Source: Bacteroidales bacterium
GTDB lineage: Bacteria > Bacteroidota > Bacteroidia > Bacteroidales > PXBB01
Direction of reading: 5' to 3'
Length of the DNA: 36,419 nt
NCBI GenBank assembly: GCA_028698995.1
Contig: JAQVVM010000048.1
Span: 1 to 36,419, forward strand
The notes beneath the pieces are model-generated. The model saw only the letters and a program-made list of their open reading frames with translations. It searched no databases and was not told the origin of the DNA. The position numbers and the translations under genes were made by a program. Below are positions 17,597 to 26,774 of the stretch, in pieces. The stretch's first letter is position 1. Each line of letters starts with the position of its first letter.

Positions 17597-19513
17597 ATGA
17601 AAAAACTATTACTCATCACCATCTCAGTAATATTCTTTGCAAATTTCTTTGCTAATGCACAGACTTCACAAAGAAAGTGTGGAACAATGGAATATTTGCA
17701 GATGCAGAAAGCAGAAGATCCTATGCTTGAAACAAGTATTAATGATTTAGAAGCTCAGATGCAAACATGGATTGATGCCAATTATGATGAAATTGTTAAT
17801 TCCAAATCAGTAATAACTATTCCTGTTGTGGTACACATTGTTTATAAAACAACAGCTGAGAATATTTCTGATACACGTGTTTTTGAACAGATAGATATAT
17901 TAAACCGTGATTATGCAGGTCTTAACATAAACAGTATGGGCTCATTTTCAACTTCATTGAAGAGCAATACAGAACTTCAGTTTTGTTTGGCTCAACGTAA
18001 ACCCGATGGCTCAGCTACCAATGGTATAGAAAGAAGGGCAACTACGGTTTCTTCTTTTTCGACAAACAACTATGTTAAAAATTATGCTAAAGGAGGTTTG
18101 AATGCATGGGATCCAACAAAGTACATGAATATCTGGGTGTGTAACTTAGGAAGTAGCCTTTGTGGTTATGCACAATTTCCTACTACGGGGGTAAACAGTA
18201 CTTTTGGTGTTGTTATTAATTACCGGTATTTTGGTGTTACCGGGGCCGTTGCTCCTTTTAACCTTGGAGGAACAACCACTCATGAAATAGGCCACTGCTT
18301 CAATCTTTACCATATATGGGGAGACGATAATGGTGCATGTACCGGAACAGATTATTGTACAGATGTTCCCAATCAAGCTAACTACACGTATGGTCCTCAT
18401 ACAGGTATTTTGACTGATGCATGTTCTCCATCATCACCTGGTATTATGTATATGAATTTTATGGATTATTCGGATGATATCAGTTATGCTAATTTTACAC
18501 CAAATCAGAAGGCTCGTATTCAAGCACTTTTCGTTCCAGGGGGTTTACTTTATTCATTGTCCACATCTAATGGATGTACCCCTCCAACAACTACAGGCTG
18601 TGGAAACCCAACCGGCTTATCTGTGCCGACAATTACTTCCAATTCTGCCAATATTGTTTGGAATACAGTTACAGGCGCTACCTCATACAATGTTCAGATC
18701 AAACAATCATCCTCAAGTACTTGGACATCTTCTTCTGTAACAACAAATTACATATTGGCATCTAATTTAGTTGCCAATACCCAATATGAATTTCAAGTAC
18801 AGGCTGTATGTGCTTCAGGTATGGGGGGATTTGTATCTACCACATTTACAACACTTCCTGTCAGCTCTTGCACTGATAATTATGAATCAAATAACACGTC
18901 TTCAGCTGCTAAAACAATTCCTGTAAATACTGCTGTTACTGCACTTATCTCTGCTTCTTCGGATATAGATTGGTTTAAGTTCACCAATACTTCTGCTGCA
19001 AAAAATATTAAGGTAACACTAACTAATTTACCGGCAGACTATGATGTGATAGTATATGCATCAAACGGTTCAATATTAGGGTCTTCAACACTTTCAGGTA
19101 CAACAAATGAAATTGTAATAAAAAATAAACCTAAAGTTGGAACCTATTATATTAAAGTTTATCCGAAAAGTACCGGTTTTTCAGCATCAACTTGTTATAC
19201 TCTGACAGCAATGATAAGTGGATCTTCTTTTAAAGAAATTGAAGACAACACAGATGAAATTAACGGCCTAAGCTTGTATCCTAATCCTGCAAGTAATATG
19301 CTTAATCTGGATTACTTTTCTGACCTTGAAACACAGATTAATATAGCATTAATTGATCTTACTGGCAGAACTATAAAATCTTATGATTTACAAACAAACA
19401 TTGGTATTAACAATTTTAATATTGATTTGACAGAAATAAGTGAAGGATTTTATTTTGTTAAACTTACTGATGGACACAATGTTTTAATAGAAAAGATAAT
19501 TGTTAGTAAATAA
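17597..19513 (+). CDS. Secreted M43 (cytophagalysin-type) metalloprotease with T9SS type A signal
   Basis: A 638-residue predicted extracellular zinc endopeptidase. It has a signal peptide (1-21, ending NAQ), a propeptide to about 70 and an M43 catalytic domain (about 75-315). The zinc motif HEIGHCFNLYH occupies 229-239 (ligands H229, H233, H239; catalytic E230), and the Met-turn is NFMDYS with M289. A fibronectin type III domain (about 335-420), a PPC-type beta domain (about 425-540) and a T9SS type A sorting domain (about 558-638, starting LYPNPASN) follow. All metzincin residues are present, so it should be active. It has its own promoter and a strong terminator, and it sits between trkH and trkA on the opposite strand. 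It could serve nutrient acquisition or surface-protein processing. Confidence 0.93.
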   Translation: MKKLLLITISVIFFANFFANAQTSQRKCGTMEYLQMQKAEDPMLETSINDLEAQMQTWIDANYDEIVNSKSVITIPVVVHIVYKTTAENISDTRVFEQIDILNRDYAGLNINSMGSFSTSLKSNTELQFCLAQRKPDGSATNGIERRATTVSSFSTNNYVKNYAKGGLNAWDPTKYMNIWVCNLGSSLCGYAQFPTTGVNSTFGVVINYRYFGVTGAVAPFNLGGTTTHEIGHCFNLYHIWGDDNGACTGTDYCTDVPNQANYTYGPHTGILTDACSPSSPGIMYMNFMDYSDDISYANFTPNQKARIQALFVPGGLLYSLSTSNGCTPPTTTGCGNPTGLSVPTITSNSANIVWNTVTGATSYNVQIKQSSSSTWTSSSVTTNYILASNLVANTQYEFQVQAVCASGMGGFVSTTFTTLPVSSCTDNYESNNTSSAAKTIPVNTAVTALISASSDIDWFKFTNTSAAKNIKVTLTNLPADYDVIVYASNGSILGSSTLSGTTNEIVIKNKPKVGTYYIKVYPKSTGFSASTCYTLTAMISGSSFKEIEDNTDEINGLSLYPNPASNMLNLDYFSDLETQINIALIDLTGRTIKSYDLQTNIGINNFNIDLTEISEGFYFVKLTDGHNVLIEKIIVSK

Positions 19514-19534
19514 ATTAAGAAAACAAATGAAAAG

Positions 19535-19565
19535 ACCGTTTCACAATTTGAAACGGTTTTTTTTT
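19535..19565 (+). terminator. Intrinsic terminator of the M43 peptidase gene
   Basis: ACCGTTTC (19535-19542) pairs with GAAACGGT (19550-19557), and one further A-T pair leaves a 5-base loop. A run of nine Ts (19557-19565) follows. The hairpin starts 21 bases after the stop codon. On the other strand it lies beyond the trkA stop but lacks an equal T-run. Confidence 0.9.
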
Positions 19566-19613
19566 ATAGTTTAAAATACTGATTTCAAACAATATGATAC
19601 AACCATGTATGCA

Positions 19614-20954
19614 TCAATTGAAAAACCGAAGAACTTTATCAACCACACCGGGGAGTGTAAAGACAACAACTTTGTCACCTTCCATAATTTGGGTGTCTCC
19701 ACGTGCAATAAAACCCTTTTTGTCTCTTATATAACCACCAATTATTGCACCTGAAGGAAAACCAAGTTTACAAATTGGTTTTTTTGTAATTTGTGACTTA
19801 GGATAAACAACTAATTCCAAAACTTCAGCATCAATACCTGTTAGAAAATTTAAAGCCAGAACTTTGTCTTTAAGAATAAAACGTGCAATATGACTGGCTG
19901 TGATTATTTTCTTGTTTACAATGGCTTCTATGCCTACTTTCTGAGCAATATCAATAAATTCGATATTTTCAACAAGGGTAATGATTCTTTTAATATTAAA
20001 TTTTTTTGCAATTAAACTGCTTAAAATATTGGTTTCCGAATTATTGGTTACAGCAATAAAAGCATCAACATCTTCTATGTTTTCTGATTTTAGTAAATCG
20101 GTATTTCTGACATCTCCTTTAATAATATATGAATTTGTCAGTACATTGAGTAAGGATTGAATTTTTTCTTCATCTTTTTCAATAAGATAAACATCTTTGT
20201 ATTTTTGCAATTCCATTGCTGTTTTGCGCCCAATTCTACTTCCTCCTGCGATGAATACTTTATTAATCTTGAAATTGGTTTTACCACTGAGTTTAAGGAG
20301 TTCATCAATTCCTTCAGGACCTGCAATTACATATACCATATCATCAATGGTAAAAATATCACTTCCACAGGGAATAATAGTTACTGAATTTCTGTGGATG
20401 GCAACAGCTCTGAAAAGGATATCAGGATTTTCTTTTGCAACTTCGGTTAAAGATTTGTTCAAAACCTTTGAGTTTTCATCTAGTCTGAATAAAAGGAGCG
20501 ATAAGCTCTTGTCTGAAAAATCAATGATCTCAGTTGCAGCTGTTTGGTTAATAAGGTGTACAATTTCTGAAGCAGCAACTTTTTCGGGGCAAATCATGGC
20601 ATCAACACCAAGAACCTGAAAAGCCTTGGCATTTTTTTCATCTAAAAACTCTACATTATCAATGCGGGCAATGGTTTGCCTTGCTCCTAGATTTTTAGCC
20701 AAAATACAACTTGTGATGTTTACGTTTTCATCACGGTGTACAGCTATTAAAATATCGCAATCATCCACTCCTGCATCTTTAAGAGTATTGACAGATGTTG
20801 ATGAGCCTTCATAAGTAAGAACTTCACTGTTACTCTCAAATGATTTCAAATGATTTGTATCCGTATCAATAATACTGATACTGTGTTTTTCTTTTAGTAA
20901 AAATTTGGCTACATAAAAGCTTAAATCCCCGTTTCCGGCAATTATTATATTCAT
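19614..20954 (-). CDS. trkA: TrkA potassium-uptake regulatory subunit
   Basis: A 446-residue cytoplasmic protein with two RCK (TrkA-N plus TrkA-C) units. The first Rossmann motif is GNGDLSFYVAKFLL (8-21) with the dinucleotide acidic residue in SIIDTD. The second is AGGSRIGRKTAMEL near residue 236, followed by VYLIEKDEEK. Each is followed by a TrkA-C-like ligand domain. It binds nucleotides or nucleotide second messengers and gates the TrkH channel; its partner is encoded at 15649-17106. The length is normal for the double-RCK type. A minus-strand TAnnTTTG box lies about 85 bases upstream, so it seems to be transcribed separately from trkH. Confidence 0.95.
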   Translation of the reverse strand: MNIIIAGNGDLSFYVAKFLLKEKHSISIIDTDTNHLKSFESNSEVLTYEGSSTSVNTLKDAGVDDCDILIAVHRDENVNITSCILAKNLGARQTIARIDNVEFLDEKNAKAFQVLGVDAMICPEKVAASEIVHLINQTAATEIIDFSDKSLSLLLFRLDENSKVLNKSLTEVAKENPDILFRAVAIHRNSVTIIPCGSDIFTIDDMVYVIAGPEGIDELLKLSGKTNFKINKVFIAGGSRIGRKTAMELQKYKDVYLIEKDEEKIQSLLNVLTNSYIIKGDVRNTDLLKSENIEDVDAFIAVTNNSETNILSSLIAKKFNIKRIITLVENIEFIDIAQKVGIEAIVNKKIITASHIARFILKDKVLALNFLTGIDAEVLELVVYPKSQITKKPICKLGFPSGAIIGGYIRDKKGFIARGDTQIMEGDKVVVFTLPGVVDKVLRFFN

Positions 20955-21294
20955 TTTTAATCATTTTTAGTTAAACAAAATAGCCTGGTAAAATTTCCAA
21001 ATTTTTAATCATGGCTATTTCAGAAAAAATATCAAGCTGCAAATATAACATTTTATAAATAATGAGATTTCTCCAAAAATAATGACGAATTTATCTTGCT
21101 ACAATAGCAAAAATTACAGAAATAGTGGATATTAATGTTTTGACTCTTGGCGATTTTTTTGTTTATATGTTTTTGGGAAAAAGAGGTCTTTTATTGAACC
21201 TCAATAAAGAAAATCAATTAACTTAAAATTTATGATATGGAAATATTACTTTTATTGTATCAAAGTGTCGTTATTAAAAACTATAAAACTAAAT
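20955..21294. other. 340-base divergent intergenic region
   Basis: Lies between trkA (minus) and the MuiA-family gene (plus). It contains one exact minus-strand -7 box (21040-21047). It also has a T-rich plus-strand stretch around 21140-21180 with TTTTTTTG and TTTTTG runs but no exact TAnnTTTG. No gene or RNA is recognisable. The open frame upstream of 21295 is not convincing coding sequence. Confidence 0.45.
21040..21047 (-). promoter_or_regulatory. -7 box upstream of trkA
   Basis: Minus-strand TATATTTG is an exact TAnnTTTG match. A transcription start near 21033 would leave a leader of about 78 bases. A minus-strand TTTG at 21074-21077 is 26 bases away, longer than the normal spacer. Confidence 0.4.
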
Positions 21295-22968
21295 ATGATG
21301 AAAAAGAAAATAATTGTAATGTTATGTTTATTGAACCTAATATTCATAACAGAAAGAGTATCAGCCCAAAGTGAGCTTACAGCAAATACAAAAATTGATA
21401 AAATAACGGTGTTTCTAAACAATGCACAGATTGAACGAACAGCCACATTAAATTTGCCATCAGGTAACAGTGAAATTCGGCTTTCGGGAATATCACGTTA
21501 TATTGATGCCAACTCATTGCGTGTAACCGGAAAGGGTAATTTTGTTATCATGAGTCAGCAAGTTCAGATTAAGTATCCAGAACCTGTTGATAATTCTGTG
21601 GTAGAAATACCCAATCACATCCTTAGAAGTATCAGTCTATTAAGGGATTCATTAGAGCTATTAGCTTTTGATATTCAAGAAGTTACTTCAAAAAAAGAAG
21701 TCATGGTTGTTGAAAAAAATCTCTTACAATCAAGTACAGCTATTACAAAAACAGATACAATTACAGCTTTGAGAGATGCACTGGCCTATTACAGAACACG
21801 AATGGTTGAAATCAATCAGGAATGGATAAGACTGGCAAAAACAGAACGCCTTCTTTTGAAGAAAAAAGCGGCCATTGAGGAACGTCTGACCAATTTACAA
21901 AACTATTCACAAAGTAACACACCTCCGGAGACAGAGGCTTCCCCTGAAGCGGAAATAAGCATTGTGGTGATGGCTGATAGGGCAGTTACCGGAGCACAGA
22001 TAGGCATTTCGTATCTTGCTAGTAATGTGAGTTGGCAACCTTTTTATGAGCTTAAAGTTGAAGATGTTGTTAGGCCGGTGAATTTGGTAATGCGTGCAAA
22101 ATTAATTCAAAACACCGGTGAAAACTGGGAGAATGCCAAATTGGTATTTTCTACCGGCCAACCGGCTGTTTATAAAACTATTCCTGTGCTGCCGGCATGG
22201 TATTTAAGTTATTACCAACCACAAAGAATTGCAAACCAAAGCTATGCGGGGATGCCTGTGGCCGTTTCACAATCAAGAACTGAAGCAGCTAAGGATGAAG
22301 AAGATATGGAATATGATAATGCATTTGCCATTTCTGATTATACAGAAGTTTCTCAGGGGCTTATTGCAGCCGAATATGCTGTCAGCATTCCGTATAACAT
22401 TCCATCGGATGGAAGGGAAACAATAATTTTGCTTTTAAATGAGACACTCGAAGCTTCCTATAAATATTTGTCTATTCCCAAAACAGATAAGGATGTTTTT
22501 CTGACAGCATACCTGACAGGATGGGAAAAACTCAATTTAGTACAAGGCCAGACCAATATTGTTTATCAAAATAATATCATTAGCAGAACCTATATTAACA
22601 CAGCTTTAGCTATGGACACACTCGTGGTATCATTAGGGGTTGACAGTAGGGTTATTGCCGAAAGAGTAAAAATTTCAGATAAATCACGAGACAGGGTAAT
22701 AGGTTCAACCAGAGAGCGTACAGTACACTTTGAGATAACTTTAAAAAATCAAAATCTTACAGAAATTCAGGTATCTCTTAAGGATCAGGTTCCTGTTACA
22801 AATTTTGAAGATATTAAAATTATTGTGGAAGAAATCAGCGGAGCTCAATACAATGAACTTACCGGAGAACTAGAATGGGTGCTGACATTAAGACCTAATG
22901 AGACGAAAAAAATCAATTTCAGATATACCCTGAAATATGATAAGAATAAAACTATTTTGTCTGAGTAA
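21295..22968 (+). CDS. MuiA-family protein (DUF4140/DUF4139)
   Basis: 557 residues from the ATG chosen here. The frame is open 63 bases further upstream (ATG at 21232), but starting at 21295 puts a clean signal peptide (MMKKKIIVMLCLLNLIFITERVSAQ, shown by its hydrophobic core and VSAQ end) at the N-terminus. The DUF4140 domain (about 30-125) begins KIDKITVFLNNAQIERT. A helical, probably coiled-coil linker follows (about 125-205). The DUF4139 domain (about 215-555) has NTGENWENAKLVFSTGQP and ends with LEWVLTLRPNETKKINFRY. The family was named for mucoidy inhibition in enterobacteria, and its molecular role is unknown. It is probably periplasmic or surface-associated. It is monocistronic with a strong shared terminator downstream. 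Confidence 0.88.
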   Translation: MMKKKIIVMLCLLNLIFITERVSAQSELTANTKIDKITVFLNNAQIERTATLNLPSGNSEIRLSGISRYIDANSLRVTGKGNFVIMSQQVQIKYPEPVDNSVVEIPNHILRSISLLRDSLELLAFDIQEVTSKKEVMVVEKNLLQSSTAITKTDTITALRDALAYYRTRMVEINQEWIRLAKTERLLLKKKAAIEERLTNLQNYSQSNTPPETEASPEAEISIVVMADRAVTGAQIGISYLASNVSWQPFYELKVEDVVRPVNLVMRAKLIQNTGENWENAKLVFSTGQPAVYKTIPVLPAWYLSYYQPQRIANQSYAGMPVAVSQSRTEAAKDEEDMEYDNAFAISDYTEVSQGLIAAEYAVSIPYNIPSDGRETIILLLNETLEASYKYLSIPKTDKDVFLTAYLTGWEKLNLVQGQTNIVYQNNIISRTYINTALAMDTLVVSLGVDSRVIAERVKISDKSRDRVIGSTRERTVHFEITLKNQNLTEIQVSLKDQVPVTNFEDIKIIVEEISGAQYNELTGELEWVLTLRPNETKKINFRYTLKYDKNKTILSE

Positions 22969-22985
22969 TTGATTTTCAAAAATTG

Positions 22986-23025
22986 AAAAGAGGTTGTCGC
23001 AAAAATTGCGACAACCTCTTTTTTT
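22986..23025. terminator. Bidirectional terminator between the MuiA-family gene and yifB
   Basis: The arms 22986-23002 and 23006-23022 form a perfect 17-base stem with an AAA loop. Seven Ts (23019-23025) end it on the plus strand, and TTTT ends it on the minus strand. It sits between converging stops at 22968 and 23033, so it can serve both genes. Confidence 0.93.
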
Positions 23026-23032
23026 ATAAAAA

Positions 23033-24568
23033 TTATGCCCAATTCTCTCTGTCGAGGCTGCGGTATTGAATGGCTTCGGCCAAATGTTCAATTTTAATAT
23101 CTTCGGAATTGTCAAGATCGGCAATGGTACGGCTTACTTTCAAAATTCTGTCATATGCTCTGGCTGAAAGGGAAAGTTTTTCCATTGCAGTTTTAAGCAA
23201 ATTAATACCGGCATCAGTAAGACAGCAAAATTGCTTTAACTGGTTTGAAGTCATTTGGGAATTGCAATAAACGCCCTCTATATCTTTAAATCGGATTTCT
23301 TGTATTTTACGCGCATTGATAACACGCTCTCTTATAATTTCACTTTTTTCGGAAAGATGGTTTTTTGTAAACTCATTAATAGGAACCGGTGTCACTTCAA
23401 TGTGAATATCAATGCGATCAAGCAAAGGGCCTGAAACTCTATTGAGATATTTTTTTACAATTCCGGGGGCACATACACATTCTTTGTCGGGGTGGTTGTA
23501 ATAACCACAGGGACAAGGGTTCATAGAAGCAATAAGCATAAAATTTGTCGGATATTCAACACTGTATTTTGAACGTGAAATGGTTACAATTCTGTCTTCA
23601 AGTGGTTGTCTTAATACTTCAAGAACAGTTCTTTTAAACTCAGGCAATTCGTCTAGAAATAATACTCCGTTATGTGCCATTGAAATTTCTCCGGGTTGGG
23701 GATTTGTACCTCCTCCAACAAGAGCCACATCACTGATTGTGTGGTGGGGCGTACGGAAAGGACGTGTTGTTAAAAGAGAGGTGTTTTTACTAAGCCTTCC
23801 TGCTACAGAATGAATTTTTGTGGTTTCTAATGCTTCATGTAAAGTTAAAGGTGGTAAGATAGTTGGGAGACGTTTTGCTAACATTGTTTTACCAGAACCG
23901 GGGGGACCTATCATAATGACATTGTGGCCACCTGCAGCAGAAATTTCCAAAGCTCTTTTGATATTTTCTTGTCCTTTAACATCCGAAAAATCAAACTCAT
24001 ACTGATTGATATTTTCAAAAAACTCATCTCTGGTATTTACTATTGTTTCTTCGAGAACTTTCTTCCCGTTAAAAAAATCTATAGCTTCAATAATATTATC
24101 GATACCATAAACTTTCAGTTTGCTGACAATGGCAGCTTCTCTGGCATTAGCCTGAGGAAGAATAAAGCCCTCAAAGCCGTTTTTCATAGCTTCAATTGCA
24201 ATGGGTAATGCCCCTTTAATAGGATTTAGTGAGCCATCTAAAGAAAGTTCTCCCATGATAACATATTTGCCGATATTTTCAGACTGCATTTGTTCGGATG
24301 CTGATAAGATGCCTAAAGCAATTGTTAAATCATAGGCCGAGCCTTCTTTTCGAATATCAGCAGGGGCCATGTTGATGACAATTTTTTTTCCTGGGATTTT
24401 ATAACCTACATTCTTTAGAGCTGCTTCAATTCGTTGGTGACTTTCTTTGACAGCATTATCAGGTAAACCGACCATGAAAAACTGAATTCCGGTATCAACA
24501 TTTACTTCAACTGTTATAATTGTTGCATTAATGCCATAAACAGCACTTCCAAAAGTTTTAACAAGCAT
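23033..24568 (-). CDS. yifB: YifB/ComM-family AAA+ ATPase (Mg-chelatase-like)
   Basis: 511 residues. The N-terminal Lon-protease-like domain (about 1-190) lacks an obvious proteolytic role. The AAA+ module has Walker A GPPGSGKT (221-228) and Walker B GVLFLDE (301-307), and a four-cysteine element (MNPCPCGYYNHPDKECVC) near 345. LLDRIDIHIEV and a C-terminal Mg-chelatase-type helical domain follow. ComM homologues are hexameric branch-migration helicases that extend heteroduplex during natural transformation. A role in recombination is likely, and natural competence in this organism is not shown. It starts 40 bases after the biotin-carrier gene with no promoter box between, so it is probably the third gene of that operon. 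Confidence 0.93.
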   Translation of the reverse strand: MLVKTFGSAVYGINATIITVEVNVDTGIQFFMVGLPDNAVKESHQRIEAALKNVGYKIPGKKIVINMAPADIRKEGSAYDLTIALGILSASEQMQSENIGKYVIMGELSLDGSLNPIKGALPIAIEAMKNGFEGFILPQANAREAAIVSKLKVYGIDNIIEAIDFFNGKKVLEETIVNTRDEFFENINQYEFDFSDVKGQENIKRALEISAAGGHNVIMIGPPGSGKTMLAKRLPTILPPLTLHEALETTKIHSVAGRLSKNTSLLTTRPFRTPHHTISDVALVGGGTNPQPGEISMAHNGVLFLDELPEFKRTVLEVLRQPLEDRIVTISRSKYSVEYPTNFMLIASMNPCPCGYYNHPDKECVCAPGIVKKYLNRVSGPLLDRIDIHIEVTPVPINEFTKNHLSEKSEIIRERVINARKIQEIRFKDIEGVYCNSQMTSNQLKQFCCLTDAGINLLKTAMEKLSLSARAYDRILKVSRTIADLDNSEDIKIEHLAEAIQYRSLDRENWA

Positions 24569-24608
24569 GTTGTTATTTGTTATTTAAGAAATTCTTAATC
24601 TGAGCCTT

Positions 24609-25091
24609 TTACAAAATCTCTACAAGTAATTGTTTATTGGTAACTCTATCACCCTGTTTCACGTAAATTTTTTTAACGACACCTGCCACAGGGGCAAACA
24701 AGACATTCTTCATCTTCATGGCCTCAAGAATGAGGAGTTTTTCGTGTGCTTTAACTTTGGTTTTTTCCTTAACAAAAACTTTTTGAATTGTACCCGGAAT
24801 AAAAGCTTTAATGTGTTTTGGATTAGGAAGACTATGGGCTTTTTTATTTAGGAATTTATTATTTAGGGTGGTTTTATATAAATGTCCATCAATATCAAAA
24901 TCAACAAAATTATAGTATTCATCCAAATTCTGTGGCTCTATAACTTCAGCTTCAGAGGGTTCTTTCCTAATAAGAACAACTTCGTCTGAATTTGTTTTTA
25001 TATTTTCAAGTGAAGTACCATTCTCAGAAATGGGTGGTGTTGTTTTGATTTTTTTTATTTTAGGTTTATCGGTGCTTTTTTTATTTTCCAT
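24609..25091 (-). CDS. Biotin carboxyl carrier protein of an acyl-CoA carboxylase/decarboxylase
   Basis: 160 residues when started at the ATG of MENKKST. An ATG at 25097 and another at 25121 are also in frame, but the last lies inside the upstream gene. A Lys/Pro-rich, poorly conserved N-terminus leads to the biotinyl domain (about 95-160), with the biotinylation motif EAMKM (acceptor K126) and the mirrored PVAGVVKKI hairpin. It carries carboxylated biotin between enzyme centres. It lies 10 bases after the carboxyltransferase gene, its clear partner. Neither a biotin carboxylase nor a decarboxylase beta membrane subunit is encoded nearby. Confidence 0.9.
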   Translation of the reverse strand: MENKKSTDKPKIKKIKTTPPISENGTSLENIKTNSDEVVLIRKEPSEAEVIEPQNLDEYYNFVDFDIDGHLYKTTLNNKFLNKKAHSLPNPKHIKAFIPGTIQKVFVKEKTKVKAHEKLLILEAMKMKNVLFAPVAGVVKKIYVKQGDRVTNKQLLVEIL

Positions 25092-25101
25092 TATCATTAT
25101 T

Positions 25102-26649
25102 TTAAAAAGGTGGTATGCCATGTTTTTTATTGGGTCTCACATCACTTTTATTCACAGAAATTTCCAGGGCATGAACAACATATTTTCGTGTCTCCTTAGG
25201 GTCAATGATGGCATCAACATAACCATTAGCAGCTGCAACATAAGGGTTTGCAAATTTCTGCTGGTATTCTTTAACTTTTTGTTTGCGCATTTCATCGGGG
25301 TCTGCGGCACTCATAATTTCATTTCTGAAAATAATATTGGCAGCACCTTCAGGACCCATAACTGCAATTTCAGCTGTAGGCCAAGCGAAAACAAAGTCGG
25401 CTCTCAGATGGTGGGAGCACATAGCAATATAACCACCGCCGTAGGCTTTACGAAGGATAATCGTAATTTTTGGAACGGTTGCTTCGGAATAGGCATACAA
25501 AACTTTTGCCCCATGTCTGATAACACCGGCATGTTCCTGATCAACTCCGGGTAAGTACCCGGGTAGGTCAACCAAAGTAATAAGAGGGATATTAAATGCA
25601 TCGCAGAAGCGGATAAAACGTGCCGCTTTGTCAGAGGAGTCCACATCGAGTACACCGGCAAGACAAAGAGGTTGATTGGCAACAAACCCTATCGTTTGGC
25701 CATTAATTCTGGCAAATCCAATAACAATATTGGGAGCAAAAAATTCCTGTACTTCGAAAAAATCAGAATTATCTGTCAGTGCTTTGATAACATTTCTTAC
25801 ATCATAAGGTACCTTTGGATCTGTAGGGAAAAGTTTTTCAATATTATAAGTTTTGCTTTTAGGTTGTTTGATGGCAAATCCGTCAGCTCTTTTTGTGTTA
25901 TTCCATGGAATATAGGTAACAAGTTTTTTAATCTGATCGAAGCATTCTTTTTCGCTTTTTGCAAAAAAATGGGCATTTCCAGTAATTTCAGCCTGTACCC
26001 TTGCTCCCCCTAGTTCTTCCATCGAAATTTCTTCTCCAAGAACTGTTTTAATAACCTCAGGACCAGTAATAAACATTTTTGAAATTTTATCCACAACAAA
26101 TACAAAATCTGTTAATGCAGGTGAATAGACTGCTCCACCTGCACATGGGCCTAAAATAACAGAAATTTGAGGTATAACTCCTGAAGCCTGTGTATTACGG
26201 AAAAAGATTTCACCATAACCGGCCAGCGAATTTACACCTTCTTGAATTCTTGCCCCACCGGAGTCGTTGATGCCAATAATTGGAACCTTAAGGTTCATGG
26301 CATGATCCATTATTTTGGTAATTTTTTTTGCATGCATGAGACCTAAAGAGCCACCAGCAACGGTAAAATCTTGTGCATAAATACAAATAGGATGACCACC
26401 AATTTTTCCTGTTCCAGTTATAACACCATCTCCTGGTAATACTTTTTTATCCATGTCGAAATCCCGAGCAGTGTGTTCAACAAATAAATCATATTCATTA
26501 AATGAATTTGGGTCTAATAAACTGATAATTCTTTCCCTTGCTGTCATTTTGCCCATTGCAGTCTGTTTGTCAATGGCTTTCTGCCCGCCTCCTTGTATAG
26601 CATCCTGCATTCTTCTGCGGAGTTCAATTGTTTTTGCTTTTAATGACAT
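25102..26649 (-). CDS. Acyl-CoA carboxyltransferase subunit (MmdA/PccB family)
   Basis: 515 residues, the normal length for the family. It moves a carboxyl group between biotin and an acyl-CoA, most often propionyl-CoA/methylmalonyl-CoA. The start MSLKAKTIELRRRMQDA and the TARERI element are typical. The N-terminal crotonase-like half has GINDSGGARIQEG and LGPCAGGAVYSPALTDF. The C-terminal half has LVDLPGYLPGVDQE, AYGGGYIAM and WPTAEIAVMGPEGA. Sequence alone does not tell propionyl-CoA carboxylase from methylmalonyl-CoA decarboxylase alpha. With only a carrier protein beside it, both remain open, so no mmdA or pccB symbol is assigned. It is the first gene of an operon with the carrier protein and yifB. 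Confidence 0.92.
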   Translation of the reverse strand: MSLKAKTIELRRRMQDAIQGGGQKAIDKQTAMGKMTARERIISLLDPNSFNEYDLFVEHTARDFDMDKKVLPGDGVITGTGKIGGHPICIYAQDFTVAGGSLGLMHAKKITKIMDHAMNLKVPIIGINDSGGARIQEGVNSLAGYGEIFFRNTQASGVIPQISVILGPCAGGAVYSPALTDFVFVVDKISKMFITGPEVIKTVLGEEISMEELGGARVQAEITGNAHFFAKSEKECFDQIKKLVTYIPWNNTKRADGFAIKQPKSKTYNIEKLFPTDPKVPYDVRNVIKALTDNSDFFEVQEFFAPNIVIGFARINGQTIGFVANQPLCLAGVLDVDSSDKAARFIRFCDAFNIPLITLVDLPGYLPGVDQEHAGVIRHGAKVLYAYSEATVPKITIILRKAYGGGYIAMCSHHLRADFVFAWPTAEIAVMGPEGAANIIFRNEIMSAADPDEMRKQKVKEYQQKFANPYVAAANGYVDAIIDPKETRKYVVHALEISVNKSDVRPNKKHGIPPF

Positions 26650-26687
26650 ATTATATTGAGTTTAAAAAATACTAACATTTAAAAATG

Positions 26688-26695
26688 CAAAAGTA
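26688..26695 (-). promoter_or_regulatory. -7 box of the carboxyltransferase operon
   Basis: Minus-strand TACTTTTG, an exact TAnnTTTG match, is 39 bases before the ATG. A second exact box, TATTTTTG, lies 56 bases further out at 26744-26751. Both sit inside a 17-base near-identical direct repeat (26681-26697 and 26737-26753, one mismatch), so there may be two promoters in tandem. Confidence 0.5.
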
Positions 26696-26774
26696 TTAAA
26701 AAATATTAATTCATTTTTTAGGTCAACTTACCTGTAAAAAATGCAAAAATATTTAATTAAGAGGGTATTGGTAT

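Noticed and set aside
20197..20619. 140-codon plus-strand ORF
   Set aside because: It lies wholly inside trkA on the other strand; trkA has clear family motifs over the same bases, and this ORF has none.
21232..21294. Upstream 21-codon extension of the MuiA-family gene
   Set aside because: It would bury the signal peptide behind aromatic/Lys-rich residues; the ATG pair at 21295 gives a normal signal sequence.
25030..25554. 174-codon plus-strand ORF
   Set aside because: Antisense to the carboxyltransferase and carrier genes, with a low-complexity Phe/Ile/Asn-rich translation and no recognisable motif.
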